Origin: Nectonema munidae
Taxonomy: Eukaryota > Nematomorpha > Nectonematoida > Nectonematidae
DNA: 64,000 nt
Assembly (NCBI GenBank): GCA_030549495.1
Contig: JAUIRK010000221.1
Coordinates: 141,419-205,418 of the forward strand
Reading direction: 5' to 3'
The position numbers were made by a program, and so were the translations under genes. The notes below the pieces were generated by a model. The model saw only the letters and a list, made by a program, of their open reading frames with translations. It did not search any database and was not told the origin of the DNA. Positions 42,766-54,014 of the stretch are shown one piece after another. The stretch's first letter is position 1. Each line of letters begins with the position of its first letter.

Positions 42766-43625
42766 TTGAGGATATGCGCCCCTGATAAAATCCGAAAACA
42801 ATAATTGAAAATGGTTTACAATCTTCCAAACTTTTTACAGGAAAAATTATTTCTGAAAATTTGAACTAAACAACAATGCTAAAATGAAAACCAAAAACTA
42901 AAGCATAGCTTTAAAAGTTTTTAAATTTTCCTCCTGGGTTAAGCTTTGGGCGCCCCTCCCCCTCGCTAAATTTTTTAGCTAAATCCATCACTGTCACAAT
43001 GATAGGGTATGGAAACTCGGTTAGATTTTCGCAGCAGCAGAGATGAGTTTAGTACCAGCCAACCGACATGACACCTACTATGTGGTACTGCTGACTCCAT
43101 GAGTAGGCTTTAGCTTATGGGTAAGAGATATATGAGCTACTTGTTCATTGGCTCAAGTTGTTCAAGTGTGTGTCTTATTATGATCGAGTGTTAACTCCTA
43201 TGCATTGATTTGCGATGGTGGAATATTGCAAGAGATCAATTATTAAATTTCCCACATCAGGGAAAAAGAATGTTAAAATTGGATGTTACCCTGGTAAATT
43301 AGTTATCTATTAATGATATTTTGAATACATCGTCTGTTGAATTTATAATAAATCTTTGTTTTTTAAATCTTTATTATTATTTCATTTTCAGTGCATGATG
43401 ATTAGTCCCTAAATGTAGGCCTCTGATATGATTATTATTAATCAGGAAAAAATACACATTTATATAAATTGTATAGGGTTCAATCTACCAAGAAAGTCAA
43501 ATTTCTTTATTCAGGAAAAGTTATGTAGCAAGTACAACGATAAGATATGTATGATAGTATTATAAATATTTTATGAGAACAACCCCCCCCCCCCCCATTT
43601 TTAGGCCGTGTACGGCCCTGAGTGA
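42766..43625. repeat. Cluster of hAT-like MITE ends and an unknown repeat
   Basis: GCGCCCCTG (about 42776), ...TAAATCCATCACTG (about 42990) and GTACGGCCCTG (about 43619) are hAT-style right ends next to C-rich runs. Between them, 43020-43190 contains a GC-richer segment (GTACCAGCCAACCGACATGA and CTATGTGGTACTGCTGACTC) that looks like a short interspersed repeat of unknown family. No target duplications were identified. Confidence 0.35.
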
Positions 43626-43629
43626 TTTT

Positions 43630-44890
43630 ACAAAGAAGTCAAAAATTCTATTCAAAAATGTTTAATTGAAAGAAGTAATGCTATTTCATATGGCGTCTTT
43701 TTTATTAAACTAAAATTATTTACATCATCAAACTTCTCATTTATATTTAGGTAGATCGAAAGAAAGGCAGGCTCTTTTATCAACTAATTGAGGGTGGCAA
43801 ACGCATGCGCGAATGGTGGCGCATTGCATAATCTAAAATAGCGAATGGATCACTTTACTTGTTAAAAATTACTCAATTTTTTTTTTGACATCTTTGATAC
43901 AGTGAAAATCTAAGGCCAATAAAAACAGTTTTTAGCAGTTTTTACATAAAATGGTAATGAAAAAAATTTATTTTTTCGAAAATTCGAAATAAAATGATGC
44001 TGAGAAAATTGATAAAGCAGGAGTAAAATTTCATTCACTTGAAATTTTTTTAAATAAAATTTGTGTGATTCAATTTCTATCACTAGCACATTTTTTTGAA
44101 AGTGGCTGACCTGTTGAAGGCCATTGTGGTTGAAAATTTTCTTTATTTTTCTTTATAAGATCATGTATGATAATTTTACGATTTAGAATAGAGTTGAAAA
44201 AGAATAGCGCATCATCATCATCATCAGAAAACACTATATTTGGTGCCTACGCTAAAAAATTTTGGCTACCCCCGAAGGATCCTCTTGTTCTACCGCAAGT
44301 GCATGCTCCTAGCTATACGTCTGAAATAATTATAATTGTGAAACTTAAAGTAGAAAATGATTTTAAAATTTTTCCCATTGTCTCTAGATCTGTATACTCG
44401 GTTTAGTACATCGATGAATGTCTTTATTTTGTATCAATAATTTATAATCCTTCATCTATACACATGTTCGCTATAAATCAAACGAATCAATGTCGCTCTG
44501 ACACTTCTTCTATCCCCATATTACAATTCGAATCCCTTTTTTTGACTGTTTGCAATGAAGCATTATATGCCATTTAGGACAATTGTTAAAAAAAATTTTT
44601 ATATTATAATTTTCAGTTTAAGATATCATAATCAATATAGAAATATATTATATACAAAAATTTTGAATTTTTGAAGTCTTTTCATAAGGAAATTCAGCCG
44701 TATGATATATGAATCACTGGTCAAATATGGGTACATTTTTTGAAAGTTCTAAAATTTTAAAAAATCGCTAAGAAATTTTTAATATTACAATTATTCTGTT
44801 TTAAAACTAAAAAGTAAACAGTTTATTATGCATTATATTAAAAAAAAAGATAAATGTATGTATGTATATATATGTGTGTATATATGGGCA
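43630..44890. other. Intergenic DNA; possible left flank of piggyBac element 3
   Basis: AT-rich. ATGAATCACTGGTCAAATAT near 44709 resembles the subterminal ATGCATCACTGGTCACAAAT of the MITE at 48814, suggesting a shared terminal region with the adjacent piggyBac gene. A TA/TG microsatellite lies at about 44850-44885. The frame 44167-44406 has no family features. Confidence 0.4.
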
Positions 44891-44895
44891 AATAA

Positions 44896-46316
44896 TTATT
44901 TTGTATGAAAATCTATAAAACACTTAACATGTACACCCACCTTACACTTTTTACACATAGTTTGTGTCATAGTGTGACAGGGTCTACATCGGATTCTTCT
45001 TTTCTCTTCAGTATTACATACAAAATGATCTTTTTTGTCAAATCTTACTTCATTCACCGGGTTCAAAACACTTTGTCGAGCTAACATAGATGGCACTCCA
45101 AACTTTGACAAAAAAAATTCAACGAGCGCTCTTCGAAAACACAATTGATCCATCCTTTGATTTGCAGTCAATCTGTATATTTGCCACGCTTGAGATACTG
45201 ACGTATTGATCAAGTGACTTAAAATGGCCCAATACTATTTTTTGCCTCGAATTGGTACTTGATATTGTGCAATGTTTTAATCCAATCGATCAACCCATTG
45301 CATTTGACTGCTGTAAGCATTGAAAATATTCGGCTGGGAAACGAGAAGTTTCTTCCTTTCTTTACGAGAATATCTTGTAACATGAAATAAAGGCTTGTCT
45401 GTGCAAGAATTTGAAATTGCGAGTACTGATTTATTGTCATACCACTGGCAAAAGTTGACTCCATCAAATGATAAAATTTGTGGAAGCCTCTTTTCTTCTC
45501 TTTCAAATCTTTCTTTCGGACTTAACTGCGGATGGTCCCAGTTATCTTTTTTCCCATCGAAAGCATTTCGTTAACTAAGTCATACGATGAAAAAAAAATA
45601 TCACACACATAGTGATAATTATTTGGGCACAGCTGATTTAACTTATTGGAAATGTTCGAAACTACTGAGCCCTTTAGACCAAATTTTTCTTTTTCACGAC
45701 TTTCGACATCTTTTCCTTGATATAAGTCAAACGGAACGCAATATCCAGGAGCGATACAATGTGACCATTGTTTATAACCAAAGCGTATTGGTTTTCCTCG
45801 GAGAAATTGTTTTGTCGAGTGACCGCCAAAATATTCAATCATTGTTTCATCAATGCAATGAAACTTAGATGAAGGTGCCCACATAAAAAAATTTGAATTC
45901 AGCTTTTCTATCAAGGGACGCATTTTGTCAAATTTATCTTTTTCAAGAAGAGATGTGTTATCACTTATCACACATGTGAAGGTATTTTTTGATCTCTTCA
46001 AAACGCTTACGCCGCATCGATATGAAGAAATCAAAGAGTTGTTGCAGTCTTCTTTCTTGTCCCAGTATAACCTGGAACGTGGCAGAGAGTCAAAGCTTGA
46101 GCAAATTAGTATGCTTATGAAACAAAATATTTCATCACGGAATACATTCAAGTAAAAGTTTTTTTGTAGAGCGTATGTATTTGACATGTCAACAAACATG
46201 TCTCTAACCTCTATGTTTAAAAACATAGCAAGAATATCTAATATTTGAAGCGGTTGATCATGAAGTTGAGTGAAAAGCTCTTCTTCAAAGATTTTCAACT
46301 GTCCACAATACCCCAT
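44896..46316 (-). pseudogene. piggyBac transposase 3, best preserved copy
   Basis: Frame 46316-45522 (264 codons) covers the N-terminal flanking domain and most of the DDE core. It has IEVRDMFVDMSNTYALQKN, DKFDKMRPLIEKLNSNF, the first Asp in KFHCIDETMIEYFGG, FLRGKPIRFGYKQWSHC, and the second Asp in HYVCDIFFSSYDLV. Frame 45506-45219 has NGLIDWIKTLHNIKYQF with the third acidic position. Frame 45213-44896 gives NQRMDQLCFRRALVEFFLSK and a well-kept Cys-rich tail HFVCNTEEKRRIRCRPC with CKKCKVGVHVKC, the C-terminal Zn-binding domain. Two frame changes separate the three blocks and no ATG-proximal acidic region is evident, so it is probably inactive but relatively young. Shadow frames on the plus strand are ignored. 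Confidence 0.88.
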
Positions 46317-48809
46317 TCGACACTCTTTACTTTTTTGTGAGGATTTGTTTCACACATTTCTTCTTCCTAATTATTTTCACTGTCAAATTGTGCTGAAGCC
46401 GCTAATTGATTGGAGTTGAAATTGTTATACTCAAAACAACCATTATTTCCCGAAATCGAGCAAGCATCTAAAGGGGGTTCAATGAAAAACCTAAAATTAC
46501 TTGTTTCTTCTTCATCAAATCATATATGAACATTTAATAGAATATGAATGAGTAAATAACAGAGCTCTGCGGGGAAGTAAATTTTAGTTCGGGCCAGGAG
46601 AAAATCTTGCGAGAACGGATTTGTCTAGGATTAAGGAAAAGTTTTTCCATACAGTTTAAGATAAAATTCTTATTAAGTGTACTTCATTATGGAATAAAAG
46701 AGTGTTTATAATAAGATGAAATAGACCAAGTATTTCAAATGATTTGCTTTTTTGACCGATAAGTATTAATTCTTCATATTTCTCGAAGTTCAAATATCTC
46801 TTTTTTAGTGTTTACGATATTCGAATCAAAACTAATAGATCTTTCCGTCTAAGAATTGCTGGACGGTATCATCAAGTTAAAATATATTCTTTGAAGAAGC
46901 GAAATATATAAGTTTGCATTATATACTTTTTGTTTCAAAATAAAAACTCTTTTTGTATTTTATTTTTTATCATTGATTTATTCCTACCCACACTAGGGCC
47001 CGCGCAATCCATTTTGCATAGGGCCAGCCCTGAATCGAACAACCTACATTTAATCTCGATTTTAAATTAAAATATATTTTCGTTAGTAATATTAGATGAG
47101 CCAATCTGCATGTAAACAATAAACTTCCATTTTCATTATATTTTTAGGATCTCTACAACTTTAAAAAGTTATAATATAAAATTTATTAAAAAGAAAATCA
47201 CGAAAGAGTTAAAAAATGCGTGTATTGTAACAAGCCTAATGTGTACTATATAACTCTCCCCTCGGGGAATGCGCAGGTTTGGGGTCCGCTCAGAGCTGGG
47301 ATAAACATATATGAATAAAGAGTGGTATCTCGGTTTTCGAAATAACTCGTTTTAACAAAGTGTTCGAAAGCCGATTTAGTATATTACGAAAATTGTATAC
47401 TATCAAGTAAAAATAAATAATACGTTTTCAATCACCAACTAAGCTAAGATGCATGAATGTTTTACTGAAACGATAAATGAAGCAAACTGTTTATTCGACA
47501 GTACACGATATTAACAACTTACAATTTACTGTTTGGAACAGAAGCCTTAAATATGTCACTAATAAATTTTGGAATCTATGATTTAGAAACTAAGATTATG
47601 AAAGTATTAAAAATACATAGCAAATAAGGAGAAAATTTAAATATGTAGTCATTACGTGTGTTGAAGTTGGTTATCAAAATTCGGTTAAGAACTTAACTAG
47701 TTTGGGCTCTACTTTTTTGGTCTACCTAATTGTTCTAATACTACAATGTTCAAAAACGAGATACTACTGTATATAAATATACAACATATTATCTTCCGTA
47801 TAAAACATTAAAACAACTTATCTAGCACGTTGCAACAATCATTCAATAAATTTTTGTTTTTGGCGGGTAATAAAAATAACAAAAAGAACACCAGACAAAT
47901 ACGTCGTCTTGTTTGTGCTGAATTCAGCATTTTTTCATAAAAAGACTCTGCTGCACATAATAAGCTTTAAAAATATTACAGGCAAAAGACACTATGATCG
48001 TTTCAAAAACGGGTTTATTTTCAAAAATAAATAAGAATATTTAAATCTTGATTAAAGATTATTTAAATTTTCAGCATTTTCTCTTCAAACAAAAAAAAAT
48101 CAGCAATGGAAGCATAGTTTAAGAAATAACACATTTTTGCATGTATCTTAACTTTTTCAAGGAATTTCAGTAGCCAGAAAAGAACTGACAAAAGTAAAAA
48201 AACTAGCATAAGACCAATAGAAAGCTTTTCGAGAAACATTCTCGCATAGATATTATTCATCTAAAATGTTATTTGAGTTGTAAATTGCATTAAATTGTAA
48301 TTCAAAAAGTTAATACTATTTTAAAAACACAAATTTAACTTACCATTATTCAGCAAAATGAAAAGAAAATGATAAAATAAAAATAAAAATAAGGAAGAAA
48401 AGGGTAGACTAATAAATAACTCTAAAAAAATAGCAAAAAAAGAAACGGAAGTAAGCAAAATTCCTTCTACACTAACTATACGGAAAAAGATAGGGATAAG
48501 AGTGATGGATGTATCAATTTATATTGATTGTCTGAAATGATATGCATGCTAAAGTACAATGTTGTGTTTTTTGTATCGATTTTAACGTTCAGCGAGTCAC
48601 ATATGATACATCAAATGCTGTCAAGTCTCTGCAACTCCTTGCTAGCATGTTTTTTTCAGTGAAAATATGAGCCTCAATATAATGGCATTGATACTCTATA
48701 ATAAAAATTTCATTTTTCTGAAAAATATTTAAAAATGTGAAAAAAAACTTTTTGATTATGCTAAGATAACTTTTGGTATCACAGTGGTAAACTTTGATTT
48801 TTTTTCATG
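46317..48809. other. Intergenic DNA with small repeat scraps
   Basis: No gene. A pogo/Tigger-like end lies near 47318 (GTGGTATCTCGGTTTTCGAA with AATAACTCGTTTTAAC). A hAT-like right end, GGGCCAGCCCTG, lies near 47030. The minus frame 48063-48260 is hydrophobic, has no family resemblance and is left unassigned. Confidence 0.4.
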
Positions 48810-48813
48810 TTAA

Positions 48814-49274
48814 CCCTCCCATCAAATTTTTGATATTATTTGTGATTCATATATGCATCACTGGTCACAAATGAAATACAAGACAAGCGATGCATATGTG
48901 TATCGCTGGTCCAAAAAGGGATTATACTTCACATATGTGGAGACAAACTACGTTGATTCTTCACATATATCACGATTTTTTGACAAGATTTTTTATACGA
49001 AATACACATCCAACCATTATTGTCACGTGAATTTTTAAGTGATTTTAAATTTTCTAAGCTCTTTAAAAAGTGTATACTTTATTTTTTAACAAAACTAATA
49101 TTTCATTTTTATACCCGGATTTTTTTCAGCAAATCATTTCATGATTATACAGGGGAGAATCAGCATGAAAATATTGAAGCCATATAAGTGGGTAGGTAGA
49201 GTCAATATTAAAAAAAATTGATTCACCAATCTAGATTTTTTTTAGTTTCAAATGTCAAAAATGTTTGATGGGTC
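48814..49274. mobile_element. piggyBac-type MITE with internal ATCACTGGTC repeats
   Basis: The left end is TTAA (48810-48813) then CCCTCCCATCAAATTTTTGA. The right end in complement is TTGA then GACCCATCAAACATTTTTGA. Subterminal CATATGCATCACTGGTC and GCATATGTGTATCGCTGGTC form a local repeat. About 460 bp with no coding capacity. Confidence 0.6.
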
Positions 49275-49278
49275 TCAA

Positions 49279-50245
49279 CTCTTTTTTTGTATCAGCTTAA
49301 ATGTAGTCTGTAATGAATATGATCAAGTTCATGAAAAATAAAATGTCATCATCAAACTGGCATAATAATAATGACTGCTCAAACAATGAAGTGATATGTA
49401 TTTACCGATTGTTCAAAGTAAACTTATGTCACATGGAATCATAAAAAAATTATCAATAAAAGTGATGCTTTTATTTCTATATATATAAATCGATTCAAAG
49501 TGAAGATAAAAAGGTGGAAACGAAATATGGAAAGGGAAGCCTTTTCTGATTTTGAAGCTTAAATTAAATATCTAGGTGAGTGAATGTGGCTAGGAACGCG
49601 AATTGTAGGGAGAAGGACAGATACCAGAGATACGAACTATTGTTCCTGAATTTTGGTGTTTTTGTCTTCCCGGAAAAAATTTTTAGTTCCTGGTTTCCAA
49701 GAAATCAACTATTTTTAAATCTTGCTTCAAAAATTTGAATAAAAAATTTATTGCGATTACAGAGTAGCTAAATAAATCAATATTAATCTGAAAGATCTTA
49801 AAATAGATCTGTATACTTTATAAGAAAGTTGAAGTTATTAAAGAAATTTTGATAGCTTATATGAGGAAATAAGCATTTTTGAGTATGGCAAAAGATAAAT
49901 TTGGATTAAAGATCATTTTTAGTATATTTTTGATCGAAGGAATATTGATTAGGATAAATAATATGAAAGTTTCTTAATGATACTGATTTCTTATAGATGA
50001 TGAAAGTATATGGAAGGAAGGTTCTAAAAATGCAGAAAACCATTCTTAGATCAGTGTAGCTTTAACGATAAAAAACAAATATGTATTTCTATTGAAAAAT
50101 AATTTTATCATTTAAACAATTAAATTAAAAATTGATAAATCCGGGAAGTAAATATATTCACTGGAGCAAAAAATGTCGAAAATTAGTGATGGATCAGGGG
50201 AAAGAAATACAGAACGGAATTCTTATCAACAAACATCTTAGTGGG
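49279..50245. other. No recognisable feature
   Basis: AT-rich intergenic DNA with no family similarity seen. Confidence 0.45.
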
Positions 50246-50398
50246 CAAGAGTAGGTTTGATTAGATGCTGGATTCGATAACTCAAGGCCTTGGGTTCGAT
50301 ACCGCATCAAACCTCCTTTCCTCATAGTTCGATACAAGCGGCGCAATTGTGCCTTTTCGATGAAAACACCCCACGGTAGCTTTACCTTACTTTGATGC
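50246..50398 (+). repeat. tRNA-derived SINE, family 1, copy 2
   Basis: GATTAGATGCTGGATTCGAT ... GGGTTCGATACCGC is the tRNA-like head and ATAGTTCGATACAAGCGGCG the shared body. Copy 1 is at 13511. The two differ at scattered positions, so neither is very recent. Confidence 0.75.
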
Positions 50399-50569
50399 AA
50401 GAAAACTGACTTATATTTTCCAAACAGTAAAAATGAACTTCTCAATCCATTTTCCGAAGATGAAACCGATCATTCTGAGGCGGTAGGGTATAGAGCTTCG
50501 AACAGATCATTCTCAAAAAGCAGCATTCAAGACATTTAACTATCCCATAGGTTTCTAGGTTGCCTTGAT

Positions 50570-50800
50570 AGATAATCAAAAGTACAAAGAGTTTGATGGA
50601 CAGGCAACATCGATATTTGTACAGATGCCAACGTCATATCTACGTGAGCAAGGCTTTCTCATCCTTAATTTCAATCAAGACAAAGATAAATACCATTCTG
50701 AATTTAGATGCTCTCATGAGGTAAGGACTTGAAAATCGCCCAATGCCTCGATTAAAGCTGATACAGACAAATTGCAACATCAACTATGCCACTGATTACT
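50570..50800 (+). pseudogene. hAT transposase C-terminal remnant (ZBED5/SCAND3-like)
   Basis: Reads KEFDGQATSIFVQMPTSYLR, then in a shifted frame AFSSLISIKTKINTILNLDA. This is the hATC-type pattern ...FPTTYLCExxFSxLxxIKTKxRxxL of ZBED5/SCAND3-like proteins. Only the last part is left, with stops. Confidence 0.55.
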
Positions 50801-51009
50801 GATAAAATAATAAGTTTATATCTTGTTTTTGGCGGAAAAAGTTTTGTGCTTTCGAATACCAATTCTTCTCATATTTATCTGCAATTTTATTTTTGTTTCC
50901 AGAATAAAAAAAAATTTTGATTGCATTGATTAATCAATAGTATGGAATAATATGTGATTTATATATAGCTAGTGAAATAAGAATAATTTTCTTAAAACTA
51001 TTTCCACTA

Positions 51010-51165
51010 TCGGCAGATGGTGTGGTGGAGGGAGCGTAGGGTTTCAATCCAGATGGGCTTGGTTCGATTCCCAAGGGTGTCTGCACTTACCATCCATCCA
51101 GCTACGAGAAATTATTCTTCCCTTAGTGCGATATGAAGAGGGAAAAAGAAGTCACGATAAATTTC
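51010..51165 (+). repeat. tRNA-derived SINE, family 2
   Basis: GGTGTGGTGGAGGGAGCGTA (box A region) and GCTTGGTTCGATTCCCAAGG (box B) have tRNA-like spacing. A non-tRNA body follows with CCATCCATCCAGCTACGAGA. It is distinct from family 1. Single copy in the window. Confidence 0.55.
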
Positions 51166-51226
51166 TTAAAGTTCTTTTAATTTTTAGAAACAATATCTTT
51201 GACAGATATGCCCATTGAGGTGAAAT

Positions 51227-51393
51227 AATTATAACAAATATAAAAAATTGTAAAAACTAGACACTTTATTGCTATCTTTACTGACTAGTTTCGGGGTATA
51301 AACTCCTTTTTCAAAGCAAATATATAAATGATAAAATAGTGAAAATCAGCAATAAAATGACAAGTTTTTACAATTTTTTATATTTGTTATAAT
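51227..51393. repeat. Hairpin repeat enclosing a hammerhead-like motif
   Basis: Arms AATTATAACAAATATAAAAA and its complement (ending at 51393) extend about 50 bp each with a central loop of about 65 bp. The loop and inner arm carry the motif listed at 51277-51320. Confidence 0.75.
51277..51320 (-). ncRNA. Degenerate hammerhead-ribozyme-like motif
   Basis: Minus strand: stem I UUUGCU (51320-51315) pairs over six positions with AGUAAA (51282-51277). Between them are a core-like UUGAAAA (canonical CUGANGA), a weak stem II (AGG...CCC), GAAA, helix III AC/GU with loop UA, then the cleavage C at 51283. Secondary structure order is kept although C3 and G8 are changed, so it is a fossil of a hammerhead, probably inactive. 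Confidence 0.4.
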
Positions 51394-52863
51394 TCTTTTA
51401 ATTTTTTTCTTTTATATCTGATCATAAATGTTGGACAGCATTTATCCGAACAGGATTAAGAGTAAATAGAACCCAAAAAAGTTGAAGAGCACTGGTATAG
51501 ACTAGTGTTGAAATGAGTACCGATTTTAAGAACAAGTTTCGGTTCCAAAAATATTGAATGAAAATCGGTAGAACCGCGAATATTTAGTTATTTAAAAAAA
51601 ATTGTCAAGCTATTTCGCTTAAAATAATTTTATTTTTTCAAAATTAAGATTTTTTCAAGAATTTAAGTAATCATGAATTGAATTTTAAAAGCAAATATGT
51701 TTTTATTCCATTTTTTAATAATTTAAATTTCTGATAAATTTTTCAATAGAACTGGGAAATCATTTGATTCTGTGTATCGTGATTTTACATAAGAAGCGGT
51801 ACTGTACCGGGATTCATAACGGGTGTTTCAACACTAGCATAGACCATAGATGTATAACTATAGGCCAAAACAAATTGGAATAAAATCAAGGTAAAAAATC
51901 ACAATAAAATGTGAGTCGATTTTCCAATAATTTCGACAAATCTCAGTGAAAATTGTGACTTCAACAGCCAAAAGTCCATTTAATTCCATAAATACCAAAA
52001 GTTAGGTCTAAATTTTTAAGTGATATCATAATTGAAAAAATAAAGATCTGATCCTAATTAGAGTTTTTCCTTGTGTTTCAGCTGTTAAATAGACGTACGT
52101 GATTTCAACTAAATATTTTGAAATATAACAGATTAGAAGCATTAAAAAAATTAATTAATTTTTTATTATGAATAAATATAGAGAGAAACAGTAAACTCAC
52201 ATTTCTAGAATAGTATGATGTTATTCTCAAGGTTAAACAAAAATAAAATATCTTGCTATCATTTTAAAAATATAGACACAAAACTTGAGAATTTTTTGGA
52301 TCTACGTGTTTGAATTTTAATATTAGGACATTTCGGTTTTCGAACGTTTTAACCTTCTTGAGTCAAAGTAAGAAGTAAGAGTCGGGTACTTTAAATATTT
52401 TTTTTACCGTTATCTGGGTAACCAAGCTAAAAATAAGGTTATGATAACATAAAAATAACCTCTCTGCTTTTCAAGGAGGTTGTAAAAGAAGGTTTTTCAA
52501 AGCTCGGCGTATATATTTTTCAATGAAAAACGCGTAGTTTATGAGGAGAGATGTAAAATTGATAAAAAAAAATATTGATTAAAGTTATCTTCCTAGCCGC
52601 AGCACGCACGCATGCAGCATATACACCACTACTAGTTTAGAATCAAATATTTTGCTTCCATTATTTAATATGTATGCATGTGGAGAGAGTCATTAAACTC
52701 ACTTTTCCTTCTTTATATATTCGTCTTTTAATGTGAGACAATTTGGCTTATACTTTCCTCTTCAAAACAATTCGGCCTTAAGATTTGTATTAAGTAACTG
52801 TCGTTTGAAGTATAACTTTAATCAAAATAAGATTGAATTTGATTACGCATAAAACAAAAAGTA
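51394..52863. other. No recognisable gene
   Basis: AT-rich DNA. A short stretch near 52330 (TTTCGGTTTTCGAACGTTTT) hints at a pogo-like end but has no partner. Confidence 0.45.
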
Positions 52864-53121
52864 TCAAATAAATGGCCGAAAATCTAAATATTTAGTAAAA
52901 CAGAACGTAGCCAACTGCCACAAAGCATCGACAAATCTAAAGTTCAGTCCTTCATACGGTGTCTTCATTTTCTGATTAAGTTTCACTTTGGGAAAAAAAT
53001 TTTCACATACAACATTGCTCGTTGGAATAAAGGAAAGGTCTAAAGTCAGTTTTGCAAAACCTGGAAATTCATAGTGGAAATATGAGTTTTCCACTATTGT
53101 AAGGGATAAGAAAAGTAGCAT
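52864..53121 (-). pseudogene. hAT dimerisation-domain (hATC) remnant
   Basis: The 85-codon minus frame contains YEFPGFAKLTLDLSFIPTSN followed by VVCENFFPKVKLNQKMKTPY. This is the hATC consensus (P.la.lAl.lLsiPaSSa.vERvFS.v..iktk.R). The upstream catalytic part is absent. Confidence 0.65.
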
Positions 53122-53153
53122 ACGTTAAAAGTGGCCCTGAAACTGACAATTAA

Positions 53154-53285
53154 CCCATTTAAGGCCAAGCAAAGCAGACAATATCTAAAAAAAAACGCAG
53201 ACGATTTATATTCAAAGTCATTGAAAAAAGCAGACGAAGATAAAATGACTTATGTTACAAAATAGGAACATTGGCCGTAAATGGG
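53154..53285. mobile_element. piggyBac-type MITE (CCCATTTA ends), copy 2
   Basis: Perfect TTAA on both sides (53150-53153 and 53286-53289). Termini are CCCATTTAAGGCC and GGCCGTAAATGGG. It matches 26608-26737 along its whole length with few differences. The shared interior includes GCAGACGATTTATATTCAAA. Confidence 0.88.
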
Positions 53286-53289
53286 TTAA

Positions 53290-53697
53290 TAGGTCTAATC
53301 ATAAACCTTTTTTGCTTTAATCTTTATATAATTCAGATTTTCTGCTTATCTTATCACAAATTAAGTTGAAAATAAAGCAACTTCAAATACTACGATTACA
53401 GGTTACACTGGATTAATTAGAGTAGTGATGCGTAGTTACAGAAATTAAGAAGTTTTTAATGCTATACTTCTTTGCTATATCTATTCTTGTGAGTTGTATT
53501 TCACTCATGAATGGTACTTATAATAGTTTTAATCTTAAATTTAATTAAGTTTTAATTTAAAATATTATCTGGAACACAAAAATTTACAATATAACACTCA
53601 AGTCTCAAGGTCAAAAATTGTTTTAGAAAGGCCTAGTCTCTGAGCGTTCCCCTATAGATAAGCTTCTGGAGTGTCTTATTTAGAGTCTCTATATTAG
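53290..53697. other. No recognisable feature
   Basis: AT-rich intergenic DNA between the MITE and the small foldback element. Confidence 0.4.
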
Positions 53698-53709
53698 TCT
53701 TTGTGAGTG

Positions 53710-53914
53710 GTATCTTTGCCAGTGTAGATGTGTTTCGCTGTATTCGCACAGCTTGCCAATGGACAAGTTTCTTAACGGAGATTTTTAAGCTAACTCTAAC
53801 CCTACACCAAACCTGACCTCAGGTAAACTTTCCGTTGACAAACTGTCAATAGGCAAAATGTCCGCCCGTAATCTCTACAGTCACTGTATCTACTAGCAAT
53901 TTTGCCTACGCGTC
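53710..53914. mobile_element. Small foldback element FB-3
   Basis: The direct repeat TCTTTGTGAGTG at 53698-53709 and 53915-53926 brackets it; the true target duplication may be 8 bp of these 12. Inner inverted repeats TTGCCAATGGACAAGTTTC (53754) and the complement TTGCCTATTGACAGTTTGTC pair well. The GGACA-TTTGCC vocabulary matches FB-1 and FB-2. There is no coding capacity. Confidence 0.55.
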
Positions 53915-54014
53915 TCTTTGTGAGTGTATTTTAGATTTTGAATGCTAATGAAGCTTCTTCTTTACTTAATGGTGGAGAATATAATTTTACTCAAATTTTA
54001 TTGATCTACTAGAA

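Noticed and set aside
44167-44406. 79-codon open frame with a Ser run
   Set aside because: The Ser run comes from a TCA/ATC triplet repeat and the rest has no family features.
45587-46155. Two plus-strand open frames
   Set aside because: They are antisense shadows of the piggyBac transposase on the minus strand.
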